From an uncultured Eisenbergiella sp. (lineage in GTDB: Bacteria > Bacillota > Clostridia > Lachnospirales > Lachnospiraceae), in assembly GCA_947627215.1 (NCBI GenBank), contig CANQVD010000022.1, positions 1 to 56,318 on the forward strand: a stretch of 56,318 nt of DNA, written 5' to 3'. Shown piece after piece: positions 7,219 to 16,800 of the stretch (positions are counted from its first letter, which is position 1; each line of letters begins with the position of its first letter). The notes beneath the pieces were generated by a model. That model made no database searches. It saw only the letters and a program-made list of their open reading frames with translations, and was not told the origin of the DNA. The position numbers and the translations under genes are program-made.

Positions 7219-8916
7219 TCAGATCCCGATCACCCGCGTCACCTCTTCCGTCGTCGTAACGCCCTTCCGGATCAGTTCTCTGCAGTTTTCCATGATCGGT
7301 ATCAAATTGGCTCTTTCCACCGCCGCCTCCATCTCCCTGCGGTTCCCGCTGTGGATGGCCCGGCGCAGATCCGGCGTGATATTAAGGATCTCAAACGCGC
7401 CGATCCGGCCTCTGTAACCGGTATGGAAACAGTCATCGCAGCCTTCGCCCCGGTAAAAGACCTCGTCGCCTTCCGGGGCAAAGCCCATCAGCTTCCTTTC
7501 CTCCCGTTCGGGAACATATTTTTTGCGGCAGTGCGGACAGATCCGGCGCAAAAGGCGCTGAGAAACGATCCCCTTTACCGCTCCGGCGACCACATAGGGC
7601 TCCACGCCGATATCCATCAAACGGTCAATGGAAGATACCGCGTCGTTGGTATGAATGGTGCTCAGCACAAGATGACCTGTGATCGCGGCGCGCATGGCGA
7701 TCTCCGCCGTCTCGCCGTCGCGGATCTCGCCTACCGCGATGATATCCGGATCCTGGCGGAGTACCGCGCGAAGCGCGTTGGCAAAGGTCATGCCCACCCG
7801 TTCGTTGATCTGTACCTGGCACACCGAATCCATGTAATATTCCACCGGATCTTCCAGAGAAACCAGATTATACTGCTCGTTCTTGATATGGTCGATGATC
7901 GTATACATCGTGGAGGTTTTCCCGGAACCGGTGGGGCCCACCAGAAGGATCGCGCCTTCCCTGACGGAATGCAGCAGTTCCCGAAACCTTTCCAGATTCC
8001 TGCCCGACAGGCCGATGCCCTCCATCGAGATCAGCTCCGGGTTTTTCCGCAGCAGACGGATCACCATTTTTTCCCCGTAAACCGTCGGCAGCGTGGAAAT
8101 ACGCAGATCCATCGCTTCCTGGCGTACCGTCACATTGGCATGTCCGTCCTGGGGGACGTTGCGCTGCGCGATGTCCAGACGGGACATGATCTTCAAACGG
8201 GAAATCACGGAAGTTTCCAGTTCCTTTGGCACGGAAATGACCGACCGCAGCATCCCGTCGATCCTCATGCGGATCTCCATCTGATCCTCTCCCGGCTCCA
8301 GATGGATATCGCTGGCCTTCTCGGCATAGGCGCGTTCAATGATGGAATTGACCAGACGGATCGCCGGCGCCGTATCTCCGTCTTCCTCGTCCACAACGAT
8401 GCTTTCCGCCGTCTGAACCACGGGAAGGTTGTTCGCCTGGCCGTTCATCATGTCGCGGCGCATTTCCTCTATGGCCCGCATCGCGCCCTGATTGCTGTAC
8501 AGGTTTTGTACCGCCCGGCTGGCCGCCTCTTCCGTGGTGATCATCGGTACCACATGACGCCGGGTAGCCGCTTCCACTTCCCCGATGGCGACAAAGTTCA
8601 GCGGATCGGCCATTGCCAGATAGAGGTCCGACCGGGTGGCCCTGACCGGCACTACCTGATATTTCCTGGCGATGCTCTTTGGCAGGATACGGGCCATTTC
8701 CGACGGGATCTCAAAAGAATTCAGATCGATATATTCCACGCCGATCTGCGTCATCAGCGCATGGATCATCTGTACCTCCGTGATGATCCCGTTTTCGATC
8801 AAAACGGACCCCAGACGCTTGCCGCTGATCTTTTGCAGAAGCAGGGCTTCCTCCAGTTGTTTTTCCGTTATCGCTCCGCTCTTGACAAGCAGATCCCCTA
8901 AGCGTATGTATGTCAT
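7219..8916 (-). CDS. pilB: type IV pilus assembly ATPase PilB (GspE family)
   Basis: A 565-residue extension motor. The N-terminal MshEN/GSPII_E-N domain begins with RLGDLLVKSGAITEKQLEEA, followed by the ATPase with Walker A GPTGSGKT (about residues 325-335), Walker B DPDIIAVGEIRD, and a zinc-binding four-cysteine motif (CPHC near 457, CDDC near 493). I chose ATG 8916 because AGGGAG lies 8 nt upstream and the protein then starts like other PilB proteins. A second candidate ATG at 8964 overlaps the stop codon of the preceding minor pilin (TAATG) and would add 16 residues. Confidence 0.95.
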   Translation of the reverse strand: MTYIRLGDLLVKSGAITEKQLEEALLLQKISGKRLGSVLIENGIITEVQMIHALMTQIGVEYIDLNSFEIPSEMARILPKSIARKYQVVPVRATRSDLYLAMADPLNFVAIGEVEAATRRHVVPMITTEEAASRAVQNLYSNQGAMRAIEEMRRDMMNGQANNLPVVQTAESIVVDEEDGDTAPAIRLVNSIIERAYAEKASDIHLEPGEDQMEIRMRIDGMLRSVISVPKELETSVISRLKIMSRLDIAQRNVPQDGHANVTVRQEAMDLRISTLPTVYGEKMVIRLLRKNPELISMEGIGLSGRNLERFRELLHSVREGAILLVGPTGSGKTSTMYTIIDHIKNEQYNLVSLEDPVEYYMDSVCQVQINERVGMTFANALRAVLRQDPDIIAVGEIRDGETAEIAMRAAITGHLVLSTIHTNDAVSSIDRLMDIGVEPYVVAGAVKGIVSQRLLRRICPHCRKKYVPEREERKLMGFAPEGDEVFYRGEGCDDCFHTGYRGRIGAFEILNITPDLRRAIHSGNRREMEAAVERANLIPIMENCRELIRKGVTTTEEVTRVIGI

Positions 8917-8963
8917 TCCAAAAACTCCCTGATACTGTTGTCCCGATATCTCTGTCCGGATCA

Positions 8964-9494
8964 TTATGTCGGTCCCGCCGCCCCGGACGGCGCCGCGTTG
9001 ATGCAATGGACCTTAAAATCCTGCTGTACTTCTTTCGCGCCGCCGTCTATTTTTATCCCGAAGGAAAAAATTCCGGTATCCTCGTCATAGGAAATCTTTT
9101 CGGTAAATTCTACTCCATAGCAGCCGTCCCGGCCATATACCCCTTCGGGAAGGAGCATCAGGGGCGATCCGGAGACGTTGATCACAAGCCGGCCCTCCTG
9201 CGTATCGATCATGGCATACGGGCCGTATACCTCGCTCCAGTACTGCGTCATCGCTCCGTCGCCGTCCGTCCTGATATTGCGGGCATAGCGCAGCTCATCG
9301 ATCAGCCGCGCGGACGCCGTCGAAAGCAAAAGCTTCGACTCGGAATCGGAGAGCATCGTATGATAGGAATGCAGCGAAAGATCCAATCCCGTGTCCACGA
9401 TGACACTGAACAGAACCAAAATCCCGACTGCCGCCAGCAGCTCTACTAGCGTCGTACCGCGCCGGTCCTTCAATTTCCGGAAGAATCGCTTCAT
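8964..9494 (-). CDS. minor pilin-like protein (PulJ/GspJ type prepilin)
   Basis: A 176-residue prepilin-like protein. Leader residues 1-13 end in RRG; cleavage would give TTLVE with Glu+5, then a hydrophobic helix to about 35. The soluble part resembles minor pseudopilins of the J type in length and in the early ARLIDELRYARN helix, but the assignment to J is an inference from order and size. Its ATG overlaps the stop of the preceding gene by four bases (ATGA), so the minor pilins are translationally coupled. Minor pilins usually prime fibre assembly at the tip. Confidence 0.8.
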   Translation of the reverse strand: MKRFFRKLKDRRGTTLVELLAAVGILVLFSVIVDTGLDLSLHSYHTMLSDSESKLLLSTASARLIDELRYARNIRTDGDGAMTQYWSEVYGPYAMIDTQEGRLVINVSGSPLMLLPEGVYGRDGCYGVEFTEKISYDEDTGIFSFGIKIDGGAKEVQQDFKVHCINAAPSGAAGPT

Positions 9495-9958
9495 GGGCCG
9501 CCACCTCCTCCGGACGTTTTGGCCTTAAAGGAGATCACGCCGTCGCCGCCGTATATGTCGACAGTTACCTCCGTCTCAGGCGATTTCGGCGCGCCCGTCG
9601 CAGGATCGATCTCCTGAATCGTGATCTCCGCCGTCCGCTCCGCGCCGTATTCGTCTTCTGCAGGCGAGGTCTGTTCCTCCGCCTGGATGAGATGCTCGTA
9701 AAAGCTTTCGTCGCTGTCCTCCGCGCTCTCCCCGATGCGGACGGAGGTGATGATCAGCGACATCAACAGAGCCACGGAAAGGCTGCCGATCAGAGCGGAC
9801 GCCAGCACCTCGATCAGCGTCTCGCCGCCGCTGCTCTGCAGCTTGTTTTGCAGTTTTCTTTGCAGCCTACCTTGCGGCTCGCTTTGCAGTTTTTCTTGCG
9901 ACTTACCTTGCAGCTCGCTTTGCAGCCCTCTTTTCTGCCCTTCTTTGATCCGCCTCAT
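9491..9958 (-). CDS. minor pilin-like prepilin with repeat-bearing leader
   Basis: A 155-residue prepilin-like protein. The mature part starts after GG45 with ETLIEV (Glu+5), followed by a hydrophobic helix to about residue 72. The leader is 45 residues long and contains eight tetrapeptide repeats of the form (L/S/P)-Q-x-(E/K/R/S) at residues 12-43, encoded by 12-bp DNA repeats. Prepilin leaders are normally much shorter. The C-terminal domain is acidic and short. Its start overlaps the previous stop by four bases and its stop overlaps the next start. A pseudopilin role (I or V type) is likely; exact type unknown. Confidence 0.8.
   Translation of the reverse strand: MRRIKEGQKRGLQSELQGKSQEKLQSEPQGRLQRKLQNKLQSSGGETLIEVLASALIGSLSVALLMSLIITSVRIGESAEDSDESFYEHLIQAEEQTSPAEDEYGAERTAEITIQEIDPATGAPKSPETEVTVDIYGGDGVISFKAKTSGGGGGP
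9830..9925. repeat. eight 12-bp tandem repeats (TTGCAG-N6) in a prepilin leader
   Basis: TTGCAG or a close variant (CTGCAG, TTGCGG, TTGCGA) begins at 9836, 9848, 9860, 9872, 9884, 9896, 9908 and 9920, an exact 12-bp period. Because 12 is divisible by three, gain or loss of units would change leader length without a frameshift. Confidence 0.9.
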
Positions 9959-10794
9959 GTGCCGCCTCCGTTCTCCTCAGGCTCCAGTCTGACGATCTTG
10001 CTCAATTCCAACTGAAGGGGGGTGGTCGTTCTTACTTCTGAAACGTTTGTGGAGGGAGTCAGCATCTCGGTATGCTCAATAAAAGCGGGTTTTTCGCTGC
10101 CCTGTACCGTCAACTCCGCCTGCATTGCATAAGACGGATAGCCGTTCTTATAATAATCATCCGGGACCTTCTCAACAGACGCGGTGACGATCAGGCGGTA
10201 ATCATCCGCGATTCCGCCGCCCGTCCCAAGGCCGGGCGCCTCGATCTCCATTCTGATCTGAAAATCTTTCAGCTCCGGCAAACCCGTTTCATCCGCTGTT
10301 ATCAGGAAGGTGCGTTTGGATGCTATCCCTGCGCCGATCGTGTCGGGATCAGGATTTGTCTCGTCCTGCAGGGCCCATTGAAGATCCGGATCCGTATTGT
10401 TGTTTTTTTCCAGAACCAGTCTGGCAATATACCGCTGAAATAATGCGTCAAAAACATCCCGATAGGCCAGCTTGCCCATCAAACAGTCGAACTCCCCCTG
10501 CCGCGGCACAAAATAACGGGTTTTCATGGTTGAGGGAGCAGGCTCTGAACGCTCCAGCAACTGATAGCTTCCCTTATATTCCGCACTCACCAGATCGTCT
10601 GTCACCAGCCGCAGCGCAGAGGAAAGGGCCAGGTAAACCTGCTCCTCCTGCCGGTTGCTGCGGGCCTTTCCGGCGTTGGAAACCGCGGCCATCAGGACAG
10701 AAGCGCCCACCATCATACAGATCAGCAGAAGCAGCATCGCCAGCAGGATGGAAGCGCCTTTTTCACTTTTCAGTTTGCCTGTCAATCTTCTCAA
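9955..10794 (-). CDS. PilX/GspK-like minor pilin component
   Basis: A 279-residue protein with a short leader ending in EKG (residues 11-13), then ASILLAMLLLLICMM: a prepilin-like hydrophobic helix that lacks Glu+5, the mark of GspK/PilX-type tip subunits. The long soluble domain is rich in polar segments. I chose a TTG start at 10794: AGGAGG lies 7 nt upstream and the gene then begins 19 nt after the stop of the giant gene. An upstream ATG at 10878 would add 28 Arg-rich residues and overlap the giant gene by 65 nt with no equivalent site. The gene links the giant protein to the other minor pilins. Confidence 0.8.
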   Translation of the reverse strand: MRRLTGKLKSEKGASILLAMLLLLICMMVGASVLMAAVSNAGKARSNRQEEQVYLALSSALRLVTDDLVSAEYKGSYQLLERSEPAPSTMKTRYFVPRQGEFDCLMGKLAYRDVFDALFQRYIARLVLEKNNNTDPDLQWALQDETNPDPDTIGAGIASKRTFLITADETGLPELKDFQIRMEIEAPGLGTGGGIADDYRLIVTASVEKVPDDYYKNGYPSYAMQAELTVQGSEKPAFIEHTEMLTPSTNVSEVRTTTPLQLELSKIVRLEPEENGGGT

Positions 10795-10813
10795 GGCGCT
10801 CCCTCCTTTCCTT

Positions 10814-13800
10814 CTATTCCTCCGGCTCCTCTGACGTCTCCGTTGGAGGCGGCGTCTGATCAGGTTCCGCCGGCCCATGCTCCGGCTGAGACGGCGGAAC
10901 CTCCGAAGACTGCCGGGGCTCTGTTTCGGACTGTTCCGTTTCCGTTGGCTGGGTCGAATCGGTCCCGCTTTCGCTCTCCGTCCCGGCGTCGGGCGCCGTC
11001 CCGCTCTCCGTTGCCGTGTCGGTTTCCGTTTCGGTCTGCGTCTCGGTCTGCGTTTCGCTCCCGGTTTCGGTATCGCTCTCCGTTTCGGTCTGCGTCCCGC
11101 TCCCGGTTTCGCTTTCGCTCTCCGTCCCGGCGTCTGACACCGTCCCGCTCTCCGTTACCGTGTCGGTTTCTGTTTCGGTCTGTGTCCCGCTTCCGGTTTC
11201 CGTTTCACTCTCCGTCCCGGTTTCGGTTTCCGTCTCGGTTTCTGTTTCCGTCTCGCTCTCTGTCTCTGTTTCGGTTTCTGTTTCCGTCTCTTCCTCTTCC
11301 GAATCCCTTCCCACGCTCATGAGCGACATCTCATCCCCATATTTTTCCTGCAGTTTCTCGCAGAAAGCGGGAAGCAGTTCAATCGCGAGAGGGATTTCCT
11401 TATGATATTCTTTTTCATTTATTGTCACGGAAACGGTGACAGTGCCGTTCAGCCTGATGTTTTCTCCCTCGTTCTGATCGAAAAGAGTGTCATTCGACGG
11501 CGAAGCGGTCGGCTCCGAATTTGACGCTGACGGGGCTGATATCGTTTCCTGGCTGAACAGCGCCGCACCCGGCGCTGCTGACCGCGCAAGCTGATCCGCA
11601 CCCGTCTCCGTTTCATCCGAATTGCCGTCGTCGAAAATTTCAGGGCCCGAATTTGCACCGGGCTGAACTTCCGGCTGACTTTCGGGCTTGCCTTCCGAAC
11701 TCGATTCCATCTGGCTTTCTGAACTCGATTCCGTCTGTTCCTCCGAAGCCGAACCCGTCAGTTCCTGTTCGTCCGGTTCCTTCTGGCTTTGCATCAGAGT
11801 GTTCCCAGACGCCCCGGCGAGAATTGAGGGCCAGTCTTCTTCAAGCTTCTCCTGATTCAGCGTCAGCTTTACCTGGCTGGAAACAGGCGCAGGCTCAGGC
11901 GTCTCTTCCGATTCGTCTGCCGCCAGGGCCTCCGGCGCGCCATTCTCCAATACTTCCAGTTTCACATAATCGCTGATCTCACTGGAAAGCGACCAACTGA
12001 ATGTCCCCTCCTGTTCGCTGTCCAACAGACTTGCCGTAATCAGGGCTTCCGCTGATTGTTCCCTGTTCTCCGGATCAGCGCCGGCGTAAAGGGTGGCGGA
12101 ATTTGACTTCAATCCTTCCAGCTTAAACGGCTGATCCAGAACCTCGATCTGGCCGATCAGATTAACTACATGTTCGCACGCCTTATAGGTAAAGTGCAGC
12201 GGAATAGTAATACTCGTTTTACCCGCTTTCGATCCTCTCAGAGACAGCGAACCGTCGTTATTTTCCCGCAGTTCCACCACCTCAGGATTGCCCAGGATAA
12301 GCTGACCCCATGTGCAGCCGTTGGCCAACAGTCCGTCGTCCCCGCTGACCTTCACTTCCTCGCCATCGATCTGGAAACGGAACGCTTTCTCTACAAAATC
12401 CCCCATCGTTTTGAACGCAAGCGTCCGTTCTCCGCTTTCACCGCGATAAAACACGACCGGCTGAACTTCCCAAGTAAACGGCGCCAGAGTTACGTTCATG
12501 GTGCTGGTGTAATTGGTAAGTGTAATTTTGTGCTCATCGTCTTTTTGACCGTTCGGATAATAATCAAAGCCATAAGTCAGCGTAACGGCCGTGCTGACCT
12601 TCGAGCCCGATGTTCCGGCGTCGCCGGCCGTATCGTTCTCCAAAAGATTCCCCTGTACAGTCAGTTTCTTCTGAAGCGGCAAAGGTTCCTTTGTTTCTCC
12701 GGACGCTGCAGTCTCCTCCGCATAAACCGGCTCAATTGTGATAGAATCTAAATACTCCGGATCAAAAACAACCGATGTATCCGGCAGATCGACTATTTTT
12801 TCGGTTACAGCCCCGCCCAGCAGTTCGGGAGGTTCCGCAGTATTATAAGGGAACATACGGATTATGTTTTGGTCGTCCTCGTTTTCATAAAGGAATACCA
12901 GCGGCTCCCCTTCCCCGGCGGGAATCACTTTTTTCTTATTCTCCGTTCCCGTTCCGGGCGTCGTCGCCGTGCCGGGATTCTCTGCCTCTTCCTCCATTTC
13001 CACAGCGGGCACCAGATTGAGGCTGGCTGTGACATTGACGGTGATCTTCAGGCTTGTGAAAACCTGGTCGCCATCGGATTCTTTATAGCTGACCGTAACT
13101 TCCGCCTTTCCTGGCTTCACCCCGTTTAAAAGCAGTTCGACAGAATCCGGAAGGGATGATCCAATTGCATAGGTATCTTCTTCTGTTGTTTTATCGCCGT
13201 CCTGAACAACAAACTTCGCTTCAACTACTGCCCCGTCCGTCTCTGCGCTTTCTGATCCCTCAGGTTCTGTCGTTACGGAAACTGTCAGTTTTCCGCTTTT
13301 GCCCTCTTTCTTCAGAATATCAGAAAGCGTGATCTCGACTTTTCTCTGTCCGTACTTTATATTCGCCGGATCCTGCGGTTCACCGCCCTCTTCTGTTTCT
13401 ATCTCATAATTTCGGAAAAGATCGATATCCACCGGCTTATCGCCAAAGTCTTTCAGCTCCAATCCCGGCAAAGGCCAGTCTCCATAGTGAACATTCTTTG
13501 TTTCACCGTTATATTCCTGCGTCAGAATTGTCGGGAACGGATAGTCCATACCGCTCAGACTGCTATCGGAAGCAAAGGTGAATCGTCCGGGAACAGCATT
13601 GCCATTGACCGTATTGGAAACCGTGTCAAATTGTTTGTCTTCTTCTTCCGATGGATTAGACTGGTTCAGGCTCGTCAAGACATTTCCGTTGCTCAGTTCG
13701 TCATATGTAACACCTGTTACCCCTGTAACTTGTTCTTGATTACCGTCTTTCGGCTTGTTGTTCTCGTCGTTCTCGGCGTAAAACGGTTGTATATCTTTCA

Positions 13801-16800
13801 AATAAAAACAGTTTTTATAGGTTGAGTCTTTATGCCCAGCTAGATCTACTAACTCTCCTATCCCGCCAATATAATACAAGTTACTTTTGTACCCGTCAGT
13901 ACCAACCGGAATAGAAGCAGGAAGAACGACATAACTGTAACAATGAGAAATCGTATTTGTTGCCCCGTTACTATTACCTACGATGTTTCGACCTGCATAA
14001 CTGAGGGTTCTCATAAAACTTCCCCCAACAATTCCTCCAATATGAACCCTCGACGCTTTCGACAATATGTCCTGGTCCGTAATATACCCACCTGCATAAC
14101 ATTCTGATATCGACTGCTGACACGAGCCGGCAATACCTCCCACTCGAATATTTCTGGAATTGGATGAATATGTATACTTTAAACTGATATTGGTAACTGC
14201 CGTACACTCTGAAAGTTTCATATTGCAGATTCCAACTAAGCCGCCCACGCCGCCTCCGCCGTGACCGCAACTATCATGGGCATCAATAATATTATACCCT
14301 GCAATTGCACAGTTACTGATGGGTATCTGATCCACTTCATTTTCCTTTGACGTAGCTGCCAAACCGACAAGTCCTCCCATTGCATACCAGCCGGAGGAGC
14401 CATCTCCCGTAACAGTATTTAATCCGCTTTCGCTGTAAAGTATAATATTCTTCAATTCTGCATCTATCGTAACGCCAAATAATCCTGTTGTATTTACAGA
14501 ATTGCCCGTGCCATCTTTTGTTGACACAATATCTATATTCTTAATCTGATAAGAATCTCCATCATAACTGCCGCCGAACCAACCGGACAACTGGTTCGCA
14601 CCAGTTCCATCAGCACCTTTCTCATCATAAAAACCCGCTATGGGTTTATACGAATTTTTCTTTCCATCCAAATCATGACTTTGTTTCCAGAAATAATTAC
14701 GATATTTATAATCATTTCCTTCACTGTTACTATAACAAAGATATGGGAACTTCTTATTCAAATCGTTCGCAAATGTTGTGGGATATTCCGTATTTTTTTG
14801 TTCATAATTCCAGTTGATATATCGCAGTTGCTGAACCGAACGCACACCAAAAGGGAATTCCATGCCGCCCACATCCTGCTTTGTTCCTGTGGCAATTCCC
14901 TCTATATCCCTGCCATCCTCGGCTTTTGCTTCTACCAAAACAATCGATTCTGCAAAAAAGGGATTGATTGCAAACGTATATTGAGGTCCGTTTGACAGAG
15001 GCCCCAATTTCCAGGTGCAATAAGAAAAATCGCCCACTATCCTCAATTTATCGTTATCAGTTTTATACGCACAGATAAAATAACCCGGACTTATGGCGCT
15101 GATATAATCTGATACATCCTGACTATATCCCAGTTCACTATCAACCTCAGGACAATTCTCAGTCTCAAAAATACCACCCAAACCATACTCATAGTAATAT
15201 CCATACCCATATTCCTCAATCACTCCGCCGTCAGAATGCTCCCGGCACAGAGTATTGATCTCGCTCGTGGTATTATCATCCGTATTCACTGAAATCGCTT
15301 TGATATGATAGGCCTCATTGTCGCCTTTTACTTCCTTCTCCCAGTAAAAGACGCCCATTGAACCTAACTTGATCTCCACAGGCCAGTCGCCGTAATGCAC
15401 CCGATTTCCCTGCGCATCCGTCACTACCGCAGGATAAGGATATTTTTCCCCTGGAGCAGAATATTTCCCCGCACCCATGGCAAAGGAACCGCCCAACTGG
15501 CTGACGGTGGTCGGATCGGCCTCTCCGCGCATCTGCCGCACGTTATGCCCCTGGCTGCCTTCGTTCGGCGGATACTGTGCGCTGAAGGTTTCACCAAGGT
15601 AATCAAAATTCCCCCTGTCAAGGAAATAGCAGTCGCCTGTACTCCCCTTGCAGAAACCGTAATCCTCAGCGCCGCCGCTGACAGTCAGAGCCGTCGCCGC
15701 ATAGGAATTGCGGATCGCGCCGCTGTTCTGTCCGGCAAAACCGCCTGCGATCACATCGCCGTCATGGGATTTGGCGGCGTCGATATCACCCACCGCATAG
15801 CAGTCATAGATCGCCGCGCCGCCCAGGTTCTGGCCGACCAGACCGCCCAGATACGCGTTGGAATAGTTGGTATCTGCCTTCATGCTGTCCAGAACGGCGG
15901 AGGACTGGCGGATCGTCCCTGCATTCACGCCAACCAGACCGCCTGCGTACAGCGTGCTGTAACCGTAGGAAGTCATCTCATTCATACTGATATAGGCCAC
16001 GGCGCAGTTAGTGATGTCGCCGCCGTTGCCGCCCGCCAGCGTTCCCACATAGAGAGAAGCGCCCTCCGCAGCGCTGCCGGATATATCCAGAACCGCTCTG
16101 CCCGATTCATCGCCCTCCGGCACTCCGATGCCGAGGTAAACGGTATTGCGGATCGTACCGCTGTTATAACCGAAGAGGCCCACATAAGAACCCGCCTCTG
16201 TTTTGGGCCGTACATTGATAATGGTATGACATTCACCGTCATAAGTGTTGGTAAAAGCGTCTCCGGCATTTCTGCCGATCCCGTCCTGGGATACGGGCCC
16301 GCCGGACGCGTCAGCGAACAGATCATAGCCCGTATAGAGGGCATAATCCAGATCCAGCTCCTGCAGATAGGTGTACCGTTTGACACTCCCATAGTATTGC
16401 TTATACATGCTCAGATAATAGAGGTGACGCGGAGAACGAATCCTTACCCGCAGCCCGTTCGTGAGCAGATCCAACTCCCCGCTCTCACCCTCTCTGGGCA
16501 GCACTGTCGCGGCAAAATGCGGATTATAGTAGTAATCGCCGCTGATGGTAGAACTGCTTTGGGTCGTCACGGTCACCCTGATAGGGATATAAAAATTCTC
16601 CGCGGCGCCCTCCGGGTTAATCAGTTTTTTGTCTTCGTCATCAGGCAAATCCGCCAGATAATATGTCTTCTGTATTAAACCTGTCTCTCCGTTTTCTTTC
16701 TTTCCCTGGATGAGAAGCGTTATGGGATGAAGCTGATCTTTTTGATAAGATACTACATAGTTCGCTGTGCCATCCGGCAAACCGACCCAATAATTGATCG

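Noticed and set aside
7351-8901. Long plus-strand frame across pilB
   Set aside because: It mirrors the well-supported pilB gene with intact motor motifs; His/Arg-rich and without family resemblance.
9830-9925. Possible CRISPR-like array in the 12-bp repeats
   Set aside because: Units are too short, have no spacers and encode an in-frame peptide.
11016-11405. Ser/Val/Arg-repeat frames on the plus strand
   Set aside because: Translation of the reverse strand of the TETE-coding repeats; no start signals.
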